From: Mucilaginibacter limnophilus
GTDB lineage: Bacteria > Bacteroidota > Bacteroidia > Sphingobacteriales > Sphingobacteriaceae
DNA: 64,000 bases
Assembly: GCF_004005815.1 (NCBI RefSeq)
Contig: NZ_SACK01000008.1
Coordinates: 1 to 64,000, forward strand
Direction of reading: 5' to 3'
Below the pieces are notes generated by a model. That model was not told where the DNA came from, made no database searches, and saw nothing but the letters and a program-made list of their open reading frames with translations. Shown one piece after another: positions 1 through 7,149 of the stretch; within the stretch, counting starts at the first letter, position 1, and each line of letters begins with the position of its first letter. The position numbers were made by a program, and so were the translations under genes.

Positions 1-62
<62 letters not shown>

Positions 63-430
63 TAATGTTTTGTTTGTCTCACTGACCCTATTAACTCAAT
101 CAATAGAATCTGTAAAAAAATATATCTTTTACAATATCCAACTAACTTTTAAAAATCCTTATTGGCTTTTCTCTGGTTTCTACTCTTCTTAGAGTAGTTT
201 AATTGACAGTACTATGTTACTCTTTGTGCCTCGTCTGCTTTCGCTTTCTCTGCACTTAACATAGCCCGCTACGCTACATGATTATCTTTCCTTTAAAGAA
301 CTTTATTTCCTCCCCGTCACGGTTCGGATTTGTATTTTGTTTCCAGTTTTACCTGGTTACTTTTTCAATTTGATTTCGAAAATCGCTTTCGAAATTTTCT
401 CTTTTCAGAGTTCCCTTTGTTTTGGGAATG
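63..430 (-). other. rRNA operon leader region
   Basis: This AT-rich stretch lies between the inner rRNA promoter and the 16S 5' end, so it should be transcribed as the pre-rRNA leader. Short open frames here (for example 330-515) are T-rich and low-complexity and are not credible genes. No tRNA fold was seen. It presumably holds processing and antitermination signals, but none could be identified by eye. Confidence 0.6.
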
Positions 431-460
431 CAAAGGTAAGAACCTTTTTTTAATCTGCAA
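431..460 (-). promoter_or_regulatory. rRNA promoter P2 (proximal)
   Basis: On the minus strand TTG (460-458) is followed after 19 bases by TACCTTTG (438-431). This matches the Bacteroidota -33 TTG / -7 TAnnTTTG consensus. Predicted start is near 427, giving a leader of about 365 bases before 16S. The flanks (TTTGCAGA upstream, TTTGCA across the -7 box) match those of P1. Confidence 0.75.
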
Positions 461-547
461 ATTTTATTTTTTTATTTTTTTTTATTCTTTCAAATTTGCT
501 TGTTTCAGTACCTAAAGAGCGTCCCGCGTTTCTTCGTTTGCGGGCTG

Positions 548-577
548 CAAAGGTAGGTACATTTTCGGCTTCTGCAA
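548..577 (-). promoter_or_regulatory. rRNA promoter P1 (distal)
   Basis: TTG (577-575), 19 bases, then TACCTTTG (555-548) on the minus strand. This is the same boxes and the same spacing as P2, 117 bases further from the 16S gene. Tandem promoters are common for rRNA operons in other bacteria; here the claim rests on sequence match only. Confidence 0.75.
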
Positions 578-781
578 ACCCTTGCTAACTTTTTATTACC
601 TACTATATCGCAACATGCTGTTTATCAGCCCGAAAAATTTATAAAAATTTAAAACAAAATCTTAGAAAGTTCATTTACGAGCCGAAACAAGCTTTTTTTA
701 TATTAAAGCGGCCATAAACGACAAAATTGCATTTCTATTTATACATCCTATATATACAGTACATGCACTATATATAATATC

Positions 782-875
782 AAAGCGTTTAAGTGTGGCT
801 GCGGCAAAGCATAGTATATATAATTAAGAAAAGCATTTAAGTGTAATTGCTATCAAGCATAATATATATAATATG
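782..875. repeat. Two tandem ~43-bp direct repeats, 48-bp period
   Basis: A unit starting AAAGCGTTTAAGTGT at 782 recurs without gaps from 830 as AAAGCATTTAAGTGT; both end in AAGCATA(G/A)TATATATAAT. Further TATATATAAT blocks occur nearby (about 768-780 and 911-927). The stretch lies between the divergent rRNA promoters and bamD and contains no credible gene. Confidence 0.7.
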
Positions 876-957
876 ACAAGGGTTAAAAGATGTTAAATAA
901 CAAACCCCACGCTATATATATAATATAAGCGCATTATATTCGCCGCTAAATAAATAA

Positions 958-988
958 TTGACTGATTTATAAGTATTGATTATCTTTG
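958..988 (+). promoter_or_regulatory. Promoter of bamD
   Basis: TTG (958-960), 20 bases, then TATCTTTG (981-988): a full match to the Bacteroidota promoter consensus. The expected transcription start (about 991-994) falls on or next to the bamD ATG at 993, so the message may be leaderless. Confidence 0.75.
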
Positions 989-992
989 CAGG

Positions 993-1922
993 ATGTTTAA
1001 AAAACAACTATCGTTTGTGGCGGGCTTGCTGGCAGTTTTAATAATTGCCCTTGGAAGTTGTAAAAGCAAATTTGAGAAACTAAAAGCGAGTAACGACAAC
1101 TCGAAAAAATACAAAGAGGCATTGCGGTATTATAATGAAAAGAAATACGGCAGGGCGCTTGAACTTCTTGACGACCTTGTACAAAGGTATCGCGGTCGGG
1201 AGGGATATGAGGATCTTTTTTATTATTACGCCTATTCGAACTACAAGTTGCGCGATTATACATCAGCCAGGTATCACTTTAAAACATTTGCAGATACTTA
1301 CCCATCAAGCAGCCGTGCTGAAGAGTGCCGCTTTATGTCGGCTTATTGTTACTATCTCGATTCGCCGATATACTCGTTAGACCAGGAAAATACCAGCAAG
1401 GCTATTGAAGCTTTACAGTATTTTATTACGCTGTACCCAAAAAGCGACCGTGTGGCCGAGGCAGGAAAATTGATACAAAATCTTCGCGATAAACTGGAAG
1501 AGAAATCATACCAGAATGCTAAGCTGTATTTAACTATTGAGGATTACCAGGCCGCAGTTATTTCATTTAACAATACCCTGCGTGATTATCCTGATACCAA
1601 ATACGCCGAAGAGATTGAGTTTTTAACTGTAAAGGCCCAATACCTGTTTGCTAAAAACAGTTTGGAAACTAAACAGGAAGAACGCTATGCCCAGGCTATA
1701 ACTTATGCTGACGAGTTTTTAGAAAAACATGCCGACAGCAAATATGTTAAAGATGCGGCCGAGTACAAAAAGGACAGCCAAAGCGGTATAGAAAATGCTA
1801 AACGCGTACTGGCACAGGTAAGGTTCAATCCTAAAAAGGCAAAAGAACTTGCAGAAAAAGACACAACGGTTCAATCACAACCGCCATCAGTAAAAGATCA
1901 ACATCCGGAATTAGAAAATTAA
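993..1922 (+). CDS. bamD: Outer-membrane protein assembly factor BamD (lipoprotein)
   Basis: A 309-residue lipoprotein of the beta-barrel assembly (BAM) machinery, which inserts outer-membrane proteins; it would sit on the periplasmic face of the outer membrane. The N-terminus is a lipoprotein signal with lipobox LGSC (Cys23). The rest is helical TPR-like repeats typical of BamD (YKEALRYYNEKKYGRALELL, then YYAYSNYKLRDYTSARYHF, then Tyr/Ala-rich helices to about residue 270). The C-terminal tail is charged and Gln/Pro-rich, as in Bacteroidota homologues. Start ATG 993 gives the complete signal peptide and sits directly after a consensus promoter. rpoZ follows after 7 bases, so the two are probably co-transcribed. 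Confidence 0.93.
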   Translation: MFKKQLSFVAGLLAVLIIALGSCKSKFEKLKASNDNSKKYKEALRYYNEKKYGRALELLDDLVQRYRGREGYEDLFYYYAYSNYKLRDYTSARYHFKTFADTYPSSSRAEECRFMSAYCYYLDSPIYSLDQENTSKAIEALQYFITLYPKSDRVAEAGKLIQNLRDKLEEKSYQNAKLYLTIEDYQAAVISFNNTLRDYPDTKYAEEIEFLTVKAQYLFAKNSLETKQEERYAQAITYADEFLEKHADSKYVKDAAEYKKDSQSGIENAKRVLAQVRFNPKKAKELAEKDTTVQSQPPSVKDQHPELEN

Positions 1923-1929
1923 TAAAGAT

Positions 1930-2256
1930 ATGAGCACTAACACAAACAAGCCCGCTGTGGCAAGCAGCACCGTTACCCGCGATCTTCGCGAGCTGGACAA
2001 GGGTACCGATAATATATATGAGTCGCTGGTGATCATGGCGAAACGCGCCAACCAGATCTCAAACAATATTAAAGAAGAGCTTCACCAAAAGCTTTCTGAG
2101 TTTGCATCGTCAAACGACAACCTTGAGGAAGTTTTTGAAAACCGCGAGCAAATCGAGATCTCTAAATACTACGAAAGACTGCCGAAACCAACGCTGGTAG
2201 CTGTTCAGGAATTTTTAGAAGACAAGATTTACTACCGCAACCCAACAAAAGAATAA
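1930..2256 (+). CDS. rpoZ: DNA-directed RNA polymerase omega subunit
   Basis: A 108-residue protein of the RpoZ family as found in Bacteroidota, where it is longer and more divergent than the proteobacterial form. The core TVTRDLRELDKGTDNIYESL followed by VIMAKRANQIS corresponds to the conserved omega helix that clamps the beta' subunit. The C-terminal half is acidic and ends in EFLEDKIYYRNPTKE. It starts 7 bases after bamD and is followed by a clear terminator at 2262-2286, closing a bamD-rpoZ operon. In many Bacteroidota the order bamD-rpoZ-coaBC-porD-recN is conserved, which supports the call. Confidence 0.9.
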   Translation: MSTNTNKPAVASSTVTRDLRELDKGTDNIYESLVIMAKRANQISNNIKEELHQKLSEFASSNDNLEEVFENREQIEISKYYERLPKPTLVAVQEFLEDKIYYRNPTKE

Positions 2257-2261
2257 TAAAC

Positions 2262-2286
2262 GCCCCGCAAGGGGCATTTTTATTTT
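2262..2286 (+). terminator. Intrinsic terminator after rpoZ
   Basis: GCCCC (2262-2266), GCAA tetraloop, GGGGC (2271-2275), then ATTTTTATTTT. A short GC stem with a U-rich tail, six bases after the rpoZ stop. Confidence 0.8.
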
Positions 2287-2308
2287 ACGGCTTTTCCATT
2301 GTAACCTA

Positions 2309-2316
2309 TATTTTTG
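2309..2316 (+). promoter_or_regulatory. -7 box of a coaBC promoter
   Basis: TATTTTTG matches TAnnTTTG and ends 7 bases before the coaBC ATG. No TTG is seen at the ideal -33 distance, so strength is uncertain. A separate promoter is expected because a terminator lies just upstream. Confidence 0.5.
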
Positions 2317-2323
2317 CAGCAGT

Positions 2324-3529
2324 ATGCTACAGGGTAAAAACATATTGTTGGGCGTGTGCGGAAGCATCGCCGCATATAAATCGGCGTTGTTGGTTAGGCT
2401 GCTTGTTAAGGCAGGCGCCAATGTACAGGTGGTGATGACACTTGATGCCGCCAACTTTATTACACCGCTTACCCTTTCTACCCTATCAAAAAACCCGGTA
2501 CACATTAATTACTTTAATACCGATAACGGTGAGTGGGATAATCATGTGGCTTTAGGCCTTTGGGCGGATATCGTGCTGATAGCTCCCGCAACTGCAAACA
2601 CCCTGGCAAAAATGGCCAACGGGCTTTGCGATAACCTGCTTACTGCGGTTTACCTTTCGGCTAAGTGCCCGGTATATTTTGCCCCGGCTATGGACCTTGA
2701 TATGTGGAAGCATCCGTCAACTGTGCAGAACGTTCAGAAGCTTCAGTCGTATGGCAACATACTTATACCGGCAGGTACGGGTGAACTGGCCAGCGGATTG
2801 TATGGCGAAGGGCGTATGGCCGAGCCTGAGGAAATAATAGATTTACTCTCCGCAGAAATAAAAAAAAAACTTCCGTTAGCCGATAAAAAGGTGCTTATAA
2901 CCGCCGGCCCTACTTATGAGGCTATCGATCCGGTTCGTTTTATCGGTAATCATTCATCTGGTAAAATGGGCTTTGCCATTGCCGATGAATTTGCCGCCGC
3001 AGGTGCAGATGTCACGCTGATAACCGGACCAACAGCACAAAAACTTCAGCATAATAACATTCAGCGTATTGATGTAACCACCGCTGCAGAGATGCTTGAA
3101 GCCTGTACCTTACATTTCCTACAGGCAGACGCGTGTGTAATGAGCGCAGCTGTAGCCGATTATACGCCTATTGAAGTTGCTCCGCAGAAAATCAAGAAAC
3201 AGAACTCAGGTCTTACCATCGAACTAAAGAAAACTACTGATATTTTAAAAACGCTGGGAGAAAGTAAGCAGTCCGGGCAGGTGTTGGTTGGATTTGCCTT
3301 AGAAACCGAGAACGAGGAGGAGTACGCAATACAGAAGCTGCAAAAGAAAAACCTCGACCTCATCATCCTCAACTCACTTAACGATGCCGGTGCCGGTTTT
3401 AAAGGCGACACAAATAAAATAACGATGATAGATGCTTCGTTGCAAAAAACTATATTTGAGTTGAAAACAAAAACCGAAGCCGCCCGCGACATTTGCCTGA
3501 AAGTTACGGAGCTGATAAACCGCTTATGA
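2324..3529 (+). CDS. coaBC: Bifunctional phosphopantothenoylcysteine decarboxylase / phosphopantothenate-cysteine ligase
   Basis: A 401-residue bifunctional cytosolic enzyme of coenzyme A synthesis. The CoaC half (about residues 1-180) uses FMN to decarboxylate 4'-phosphopantothenoylcysteine. It shows GVCGSIAAYKSA, the active-site His74 in HVALGLWAD, PATANT (88-93) and PAMDLDMW (121-128), where many other bacteria have Asn in place of the first Asp. The CoaB half (about 190-401) joins cysteine to phosphopantothenate using CTP and shows TAGPTYEAIDPVRFI, NHSSGKMG and KKTTDIL. Length is normal for a CoaBC fusion. Its stop overlaps the next start as ATGA, indicating translational coupling to the porD-like gene. 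Confidence 0.95.
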   Translation: MLQGKNILLGVCGSIAAYKSALLVRLLVKAGANVQVVMTLDAANFITPLTLSTLSKNPVHINYFNTDNGEWDNHVALGLWADIVLIAPATANTLAKMANGLCDNLLTAVYLSAKCPVYFAPAMDLDMWKHPSTVQNVQKLQSYGNILIPAGTGELASGLYGEGRMAEPEEIIDLLSAEIKKKLPLADKKVLITAGPTYEAIDPVRFIGNHSSGKMGFAIADEFAAAGADVTLITGPTAQKLQHNNIQRIDVTTAAEMLEACTLHFLQADACVMSAAVADYTPIEVAPQKIKKQNSGLTIELKKTTDILKTLGESKQSGQVLVGFALETENEEEYAIQKLQKKNLDLIILNSLNDAGAGFKGDTNKITMIDASLQKTIFELKTKTEAARDICLKVTELINRL

Positions 3530-4422
3530 AGAAACTGTGCCTGTATATTGTATTCTGTTTAATTAGCTACACCGCCGCCGCACAGGATTTAAACGCCCGG
3601 GTGCAGGTGCTGACTCAAAAGATACAGGTAACCAACAAGCGCATATTCGAGGTGATGGAGACCGGGATACGCGATTTTTTGAACGGCCGCAAATGGAGCG
3701 CCGACGTGCTTTTACCCAATGAACGTATTGATTGTAATTTTGTGATCACCATTAATTCATGGGATAACAGCAGTAATTTTAGTGGGGAAATACAAGTGCA
3801 GGCATCGCGCCCGGTATTTAATTCGGCATATACTTCGAGTTTGGTTAATATTAACGACCGTGATTTCGATTTTACTTATACCGAAGGGCAAACCATTGAC
3901 TATACCGACCAAAACTTTCAAAGCAACCTGAGTGCCGTACTGGCCTTTTATGCTTATATTATTGTAGGCCTGGATAACGACAGCTTTTCGCGCTTTGGCG
4001 GAACCCCATATTTTGCTGCTGCGCAAAACGTGGTGATAAACGCGCAAACAGGCTCGGCACGTGGCTGGAAAGCTTTCGACAGTAACCTTAACCGCTATTG
4101 GCTGGCCGAGAACTTAAACAATAAGATATATGCCAACCTGCGCAGCTTTTATTACGATTACCACCGCAACGGGCTCGACCTGATGGCTGATAATGCACTG
4201 CGCGGACGACAGGCAATTGCCGCTTTACTACCATCGCTTAGCGATGTCGACCGTAAACGTTTAGGCTCCTACTTCCCTTTGATGTTCTATACAACCAAAA
4301 GCAACGAACTGGTATCTATCTTCAGCCAGGCAAGTCCGCAGGAAAAAGCAACAGCTTATAATATATTGATACAGGCCGATCCCTCAAATGGCATGAAGTA
4401 TCAGACGTTGCAGGGGCGGTAG
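3526..4422 (+). CDS. porD: PorD-like protein (DUF4835), type IX secretion
   Basis: A 298-residue exported protein with a signal peptide (MKKLCLYIVFCLISYTAAAQ). It matches the DUF4835 family, which is linked to the Bacteroidota type IX secretion system under the name PorD. Recognisable parts are DLNARVQVLTQKIQVTNKRI at the mature N-terminus, the YAYIIVGLDNDSFSRFGG segment, and RGWKAFDSNLNRYWLAENL. Start ATG 3526 was chosen over an earlier in-frame codon because it begins exactly at the signal peptide and overlaps the coaBC stop (ATGA). The coaBC-porD-recN neighbourhood is the usual context; here a BlaI/M56 pair has been placed between porD and recN. The exact biochemical role of the family is not settled. 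Confidence 0.82.
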   Translation: MKKLCLYIVFCLISYTAAAQDLNARVQVLTQKIQVTNKRIFEVMETGIRDFLNGRKWSADVLLPNERIDCNFVITINSWDNSSNFSGEIQVQASRPVFNSAYTSSLVNINDRDFDFTYTEGQTIDYTDQNFQSNLSAVLAFYAYIIVGLDNDSFSRFGGTPYFAAAQNVVINAQTGSARGWKAFDSNLNRYWLAENLNNKIYANLRSFYYDYHRNGLDLMADNALRGRQAIAALLPSLSDVDRKRLGSYFPLMFYTTKSNELVSIFSQASPQEKATAYNILIQADPSNGMKYQTLQGR

Positions 4423-4430
4423 GAAGAAGT

Positions 4431-4459
4431 CTCACCCTAAATCCCTCTCCAAGGGTGAG
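4431..4459. repeat. Short hairpin downstream of porD-like gene
   Basis: CTCACCCT (4431-4438) pairs with AGGGTGAG (4452-4459) around TAAATCCCTCTCCA. Similar CTCACCC-type hairpins are frequent after genes in Bacteroidota genomes. There is no clear U-tract, so it may mark a mobile repeat or an RNA 3' end rather than a strong terminator. Confidence 0.5.
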
Positions 4460-4473
4460 CGACTTTAAAAAAT

Positions 4474-4557
4474 GTCATGCTGAACTTGTTTCAGCATCCC
4501 TCATGCAAAGTGCTTTATTAACAGTCCTGTGAGATCCCGAAACAGGTTCCGGATGAC
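4474..4557. repeat. Dispersed palindromic repeat, family A
   Basis: Begins GTCATGCTGAACTTGTTTCA and ends with a degenerate inverse copy containing GAAACAGGTTCCGGATGAC. Other copies are at 8842-8921 and 41642-41707. The outer bases GTCAT...ATGAC are shared with families B-D. Confidence 0.8.
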
Positions 4558-4592
4558 CACTAACCCCATACCCTTTACACTTTTTAACAAAA

Positions 4593-4644
4593 TAAATTTG
4601 CATATACGAAACTAATCGTATATAATTGTACGAATTAATTCGTA
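4593..4644 (+). promoter_or_regulatory. blaI promoter -7 box and two operator dyads
   Basis: TAAATTTG (4593-4600) fits the TAnnTTTG -7 box. Two 16-bp dyads follow: TACGAAACTAATCGTA (4605-4620) and the perfect palindrome TACGAATTAATTCGTA (4629-4644). They are 24 bp apart centre to centre and end 5 bases before the start codon. Their position over the predicted transcription start, and their form (paired TA-rich dyads, as for BlaI/MecI), suggest autoregulation by the repressor encoded just downstream. Confidence 0.7.
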
Positions 4645-4649
4645 ATAAG

Positions 4650-5036
4650 ATGCCGACTGAGATAAAACCAACCGAGAGCGAACTGGAAATTTTGCAAATT
4701 ATGTGGAACAAGGGCCAATGTACAGTGCGCGATGTGCATGAAGAACTTGAAAAAACAAAAGATGCAGGATATACCACTACGCTTAAGTTGATGCAGATAA
4801 TGTTTGAAAAAGGGCTGGTTAGCCGCGATAGCAGCGAAAAAACGCATAAGTACACTGCGTTATTTACACGTGAGAAAGCACAAAAAACAGCTTTAGACAA
4901 AATTATTGCAACGGTTTTTAAAGGTTCTGCGTCTGATTTGGTAATACAGGCGCTTGGCCAGCATCAAACCTCAAAAGAAGAGATAGACGCCATTAAGCAG
5001 TACCTTGAACAATTTGAACAACGCAAAACCAAGTAA
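4650..5036 (+). CDS. BlaI/MecI/CopY-family transcriptional repressor
   Basis: A 128-residue winged-helix repressor. In this family dimers bind TA-rich dyads and are inactivated when a partner M56 membrane protease triggers their cleavage. Visible here: PTESELEILQIMWNKGQCTV (helix 1), DVHEELEKTKDAGYTTTLKL (recognition region), MFEKGLVSRDSSEKTHKYTA (wing), then a C-terminal dimerisation helix ending LEQFEQRKTK. Start ATG 4650 matches the usual family N-terminus; an upstream in-frame TTG (4626) would begin inside an operator palindrome and is rejected. The M56 gene follows 5 bases after the stop. Two operator-like dyads lie immediately upstream. The inducer is unknown; there is no beta-lactamase gene in the window. 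Confidence 0.9.
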   Translation: MPTEIKPTESELEILQIMWNKGQCTVRDVHEELEKTKDAGYTTTLKLMQIMFEKGLVSRDSSEKTHKYTALFTREKAQKTALDKIIATVFKGSASDLVIQALGQHQTSKEEIDAIKQYLEQFEQRKTK

Positions 5037-5041
5037 TCAAT

Positions 5042-7075
5042 ATGGAGACCTTGTTAAACAACATCAGTCAGGTTTTAGGCATTACCGTTATCCACTCGCT
5101 TTGGCAGGGGCTTTTGGTTTATTTGTTGCTGCAGATTGTGTTAAGTTGTGCGCCTTCGCTGTCGTCGGCCAAAAAGCATAATTTGGGTATGCTGGCACTG
5201 CTGGCGATGGCCGGATGGTTTGTTGTTACTTTTTTTAACGAGGTTAGCCATGTTGACTGGCTGGCAAAACAGGCTCTTGATAATGTGGCGCCGTTTAATT
5301 TTGTACCGTCGCCGGTGAGCAGAGTAGTAAACCAGCCTGACAGTTACCAGTACATTATTAAGCAGTACCTGCCATATATCACGGTGGTATATCTTATTGG
5401 CTTGTTGCTTAACGCGCTTAAACTATGCTTTGCATGGCGGAATATCATTCAGGTTAAACGGTCGCTTACTGTGGTTGACGAGCTGCAGCAAGCGGTTAAA
5501 ACCTATACCGAACAATTGAATATCAGCAAAAACGTATCGGTAAATATCAGCCGCATGGTTGATGTACCGGGCGTAATCGGCTTCATGAAACCAATCATCC
5601 TGCTGCCCGTAACCCTAAGTACATCGCTGAGCAGCGCAGAAGTTGAGGCCATCTTATTACACGAACTTGCACACATAAAACGCAACGACTATCTGTTCAA
5701 TCTGCTGCAGCAGGTTATCGGTGTGTTGATGTTTTTTAATCCCTTTGCCATACTGGTTAACCGCATTATTAACACCGAGCGTGAAAATAGCTGCGACGAT
5801 CATGTGGTAGAAATGACCGGACAGCCGCTGGTATATGCCCGGGCGCTTTTAAAGCTTGAGCAATATAAACCCAATTTGCAGCTGGCCCTTGCCGCTACCG
5901 GCAAAAAGTATGTTTTACTTAACCGTATTGAACGTATCATGACAACAAGAAAATTAACCGCCAATGTGCGACATATATTAGCTGTAATATTGCTATTCAC
6001 TTTAAGTTTGGGCAGCATAGCCTGGCTTAATCCTGAAATAAAGAACAACAAAATTGTAATAAACCCTATTGCCATTGCCCGCAATTTATTTGCCGACACC
6101 GTTCCGGGTAAGAAACCTGTTAAAAAAGGTGTTAAGAAGAAAACTACAACAGGCGTTTACAAGATTAAAACAGAAAAAGGTAAAACAGTCATTTATTCTT
6201 TTGATGATGACCCTGAGTTGGCAAGGCTTTCTGCCGAAGTAGAAAAACATGGCGAAGCAATCGAGAAATTTTACGAAAGTGCGGAGTTTAAAAAACTTAG
6301 TGAGGAAATGGAAAAAAACGGCGAGGCCATAAGCGCTTACTATGATTCGCCTGAAATGCGCAAGCTGATTGAAGAGCAGGAAAAGTTGTCGGAAGAGTTT
6401 GACAAGAAATGGAGCAATAATCCTGAAATGGAGAAGCTGGAAAAACAGCTTGATGAAGCCGGTAAACAGATTGACCAGTATTACGATGCACCTGCATTCA
6501 AAACCCTAGAAAAACAACTTGAAGCCGCCAGCACCCGTCTTGAAAAATCAAACTTCGGTTCTGCAGAATTTAATAAAAACAGGGCTGAAGTGAGCAGGCT
6601 GAGCAAAGAAGTAGGCGCATACGCACAGAACCCACAAATAAAAGCGCAACAGGATAAGGTTAGAGAGCTTGGTCAAAAGGTGCGTGATTACTATCAAAGC
6701 CCTGAATTTAAAGCACAGCAATCAAGAATAAGAACTCTTGGGGACAGTATTGGCAAACTGCACAACAACGCGGCTATTAAACAACAACAGCAGGCATTAC
6801 GCCAGTTAGGCGAAAAAATGCGTGCTTATCGTGATAATCCGCAAATAAAACAACAGCAAAAATTGCTTGCCGAAGCAAGTGCAAAGCTGCGTGCCTATAC
6901 CAATAGTCCGGCGTTTAAAGAAAAGCTCAAACAGCGCAATGTGATCATCCGCTCTTTTGATGCATCTGATGAGGCGGTAGCTGATCCGCGTGCTACGCCG
7001 GATGCCGAAGCAGTACCAGATGTACCGCCTGCACCGGATATTGTAGCACCAGCTTCGCCGGTAGACCCTAAATAA
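5042..7075 (+). CDS. M56 (BlaR1-type) membrane metallopeptidase with long helical-repeat C-terminus
   Basis: A 677-residue integral membrane sensor-protease paired with the BlaI-type repressor. The N-terminal half (about 1-330) has several transmembrane segments and a gluzincin site HELAH (207-211) facing the cytoplasm, preceded by the family motif GFMKPIILLP. A last membrane segment lies near 310-330. In BlaR1 a penicillin-binding domain follows. Here residues about 388-640 instead form roughly ten repeats of 23-24 residues with consensus (S/N)-P-x-(F/I)-K near the start and a Tyr/Phe pair at the end (for example SPEFKAQQSRIRTLG). They are predicted to be helical and coiled-coil-like. A Pro/Ala/Asp-rich tail closes the protein. 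The sensed signal is unknown; no serine beta-lactamase-like motifs were seen. Confidence 0.88.
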   Translation: METLLNNISQVLGITVIHSLWQGLLVYLLLQIVLSCAPSLSSAKKHNLGMLALLAMAGWFVVTFFNEVSHVDWLAKQALDNVAPFNFVPSPVSRVVNQPDSYQYIIKQYLPYITVVYLIGLLLNALKLCFAWRNIIQVKRSLTVVDELQQAVKTYTEQLNISKNVSVNISRMVDVPGVIGFMKPIILLPVTLSTSLSSAEVEAILLHELAHIKRNDYLFNLLQQVIGVLMFFNPFAILVNRIINTERENSCDDHVVEMTGQPLVYARALLKLEQYKPNLQLALAATGKKYVLLNRIERIMTTRKLTANVRHILAVILLFTLSLGSIAWLNPEIKNNKIVINPIAIARNLFADTVPGKKPVKKGVKKKTTTGVYKIKTEKGKTVIYSFDDDPELARLSAEVEKHGEAIEKFYESAEFKKLSEEMEKNGEAISAYYDSPEMRKLIEEQEKLSEEFDKKWSNNPEMEKLEKQLDEAGKQIDQYYDAPAFKTLEKQLEAASTRLEKSNFGSAEFNKNRAEVSRLSKEVGAYAQNPQIKAQQDKVRELGQKVRDYYQSPEFKAQQSRIRTLGDSIGKLHNNAAIKQQQQALRQLGEKMRAYRDNPQIKQQQKLLAEASAKLRAYTNSPAFKEKLKQRNVIIRSFDASDEAVADPRATPDAEAVPDVPPAPDIVAPASPVDPK

Positions 7076-7117
7076 AAGCTATTTAATTTAGCATTTCACA
7101 ATAGCTAATTGTAATTT

Positions 7118-7149
7118 AGTATCCTCAAACCTTGAGGATACTTTTTTTT
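7118..7149 (+). terminator. Strong intrinsic terminator touching the recN start codon
   Basis: An 11-bp perfect stem AGTATCCTCAA (7118-7128) / TTGAGGATACT (7132-7142) with a 3-base loop is followed by a run of T to 7149. It ends the blaI-M56 unit. The next base, 7150, is the A of the recN ATG, which leaves no room for a usual leader. Confidence 0.85.

Noticed and set aside
330-515. Plus-strand open frame of 61 codons
   Set aside because: Phe/Leu-rich low-complexity translation of an AT-rich rRNA leader running against the rRNA transcript; no start signal.
4650-7075. Beta-lactam resistance operon
   Set aside because: The repressor and protease look like BlaI/BlaR1, but the penicillin-binding sensor and a beta-lactamase gene are absent.
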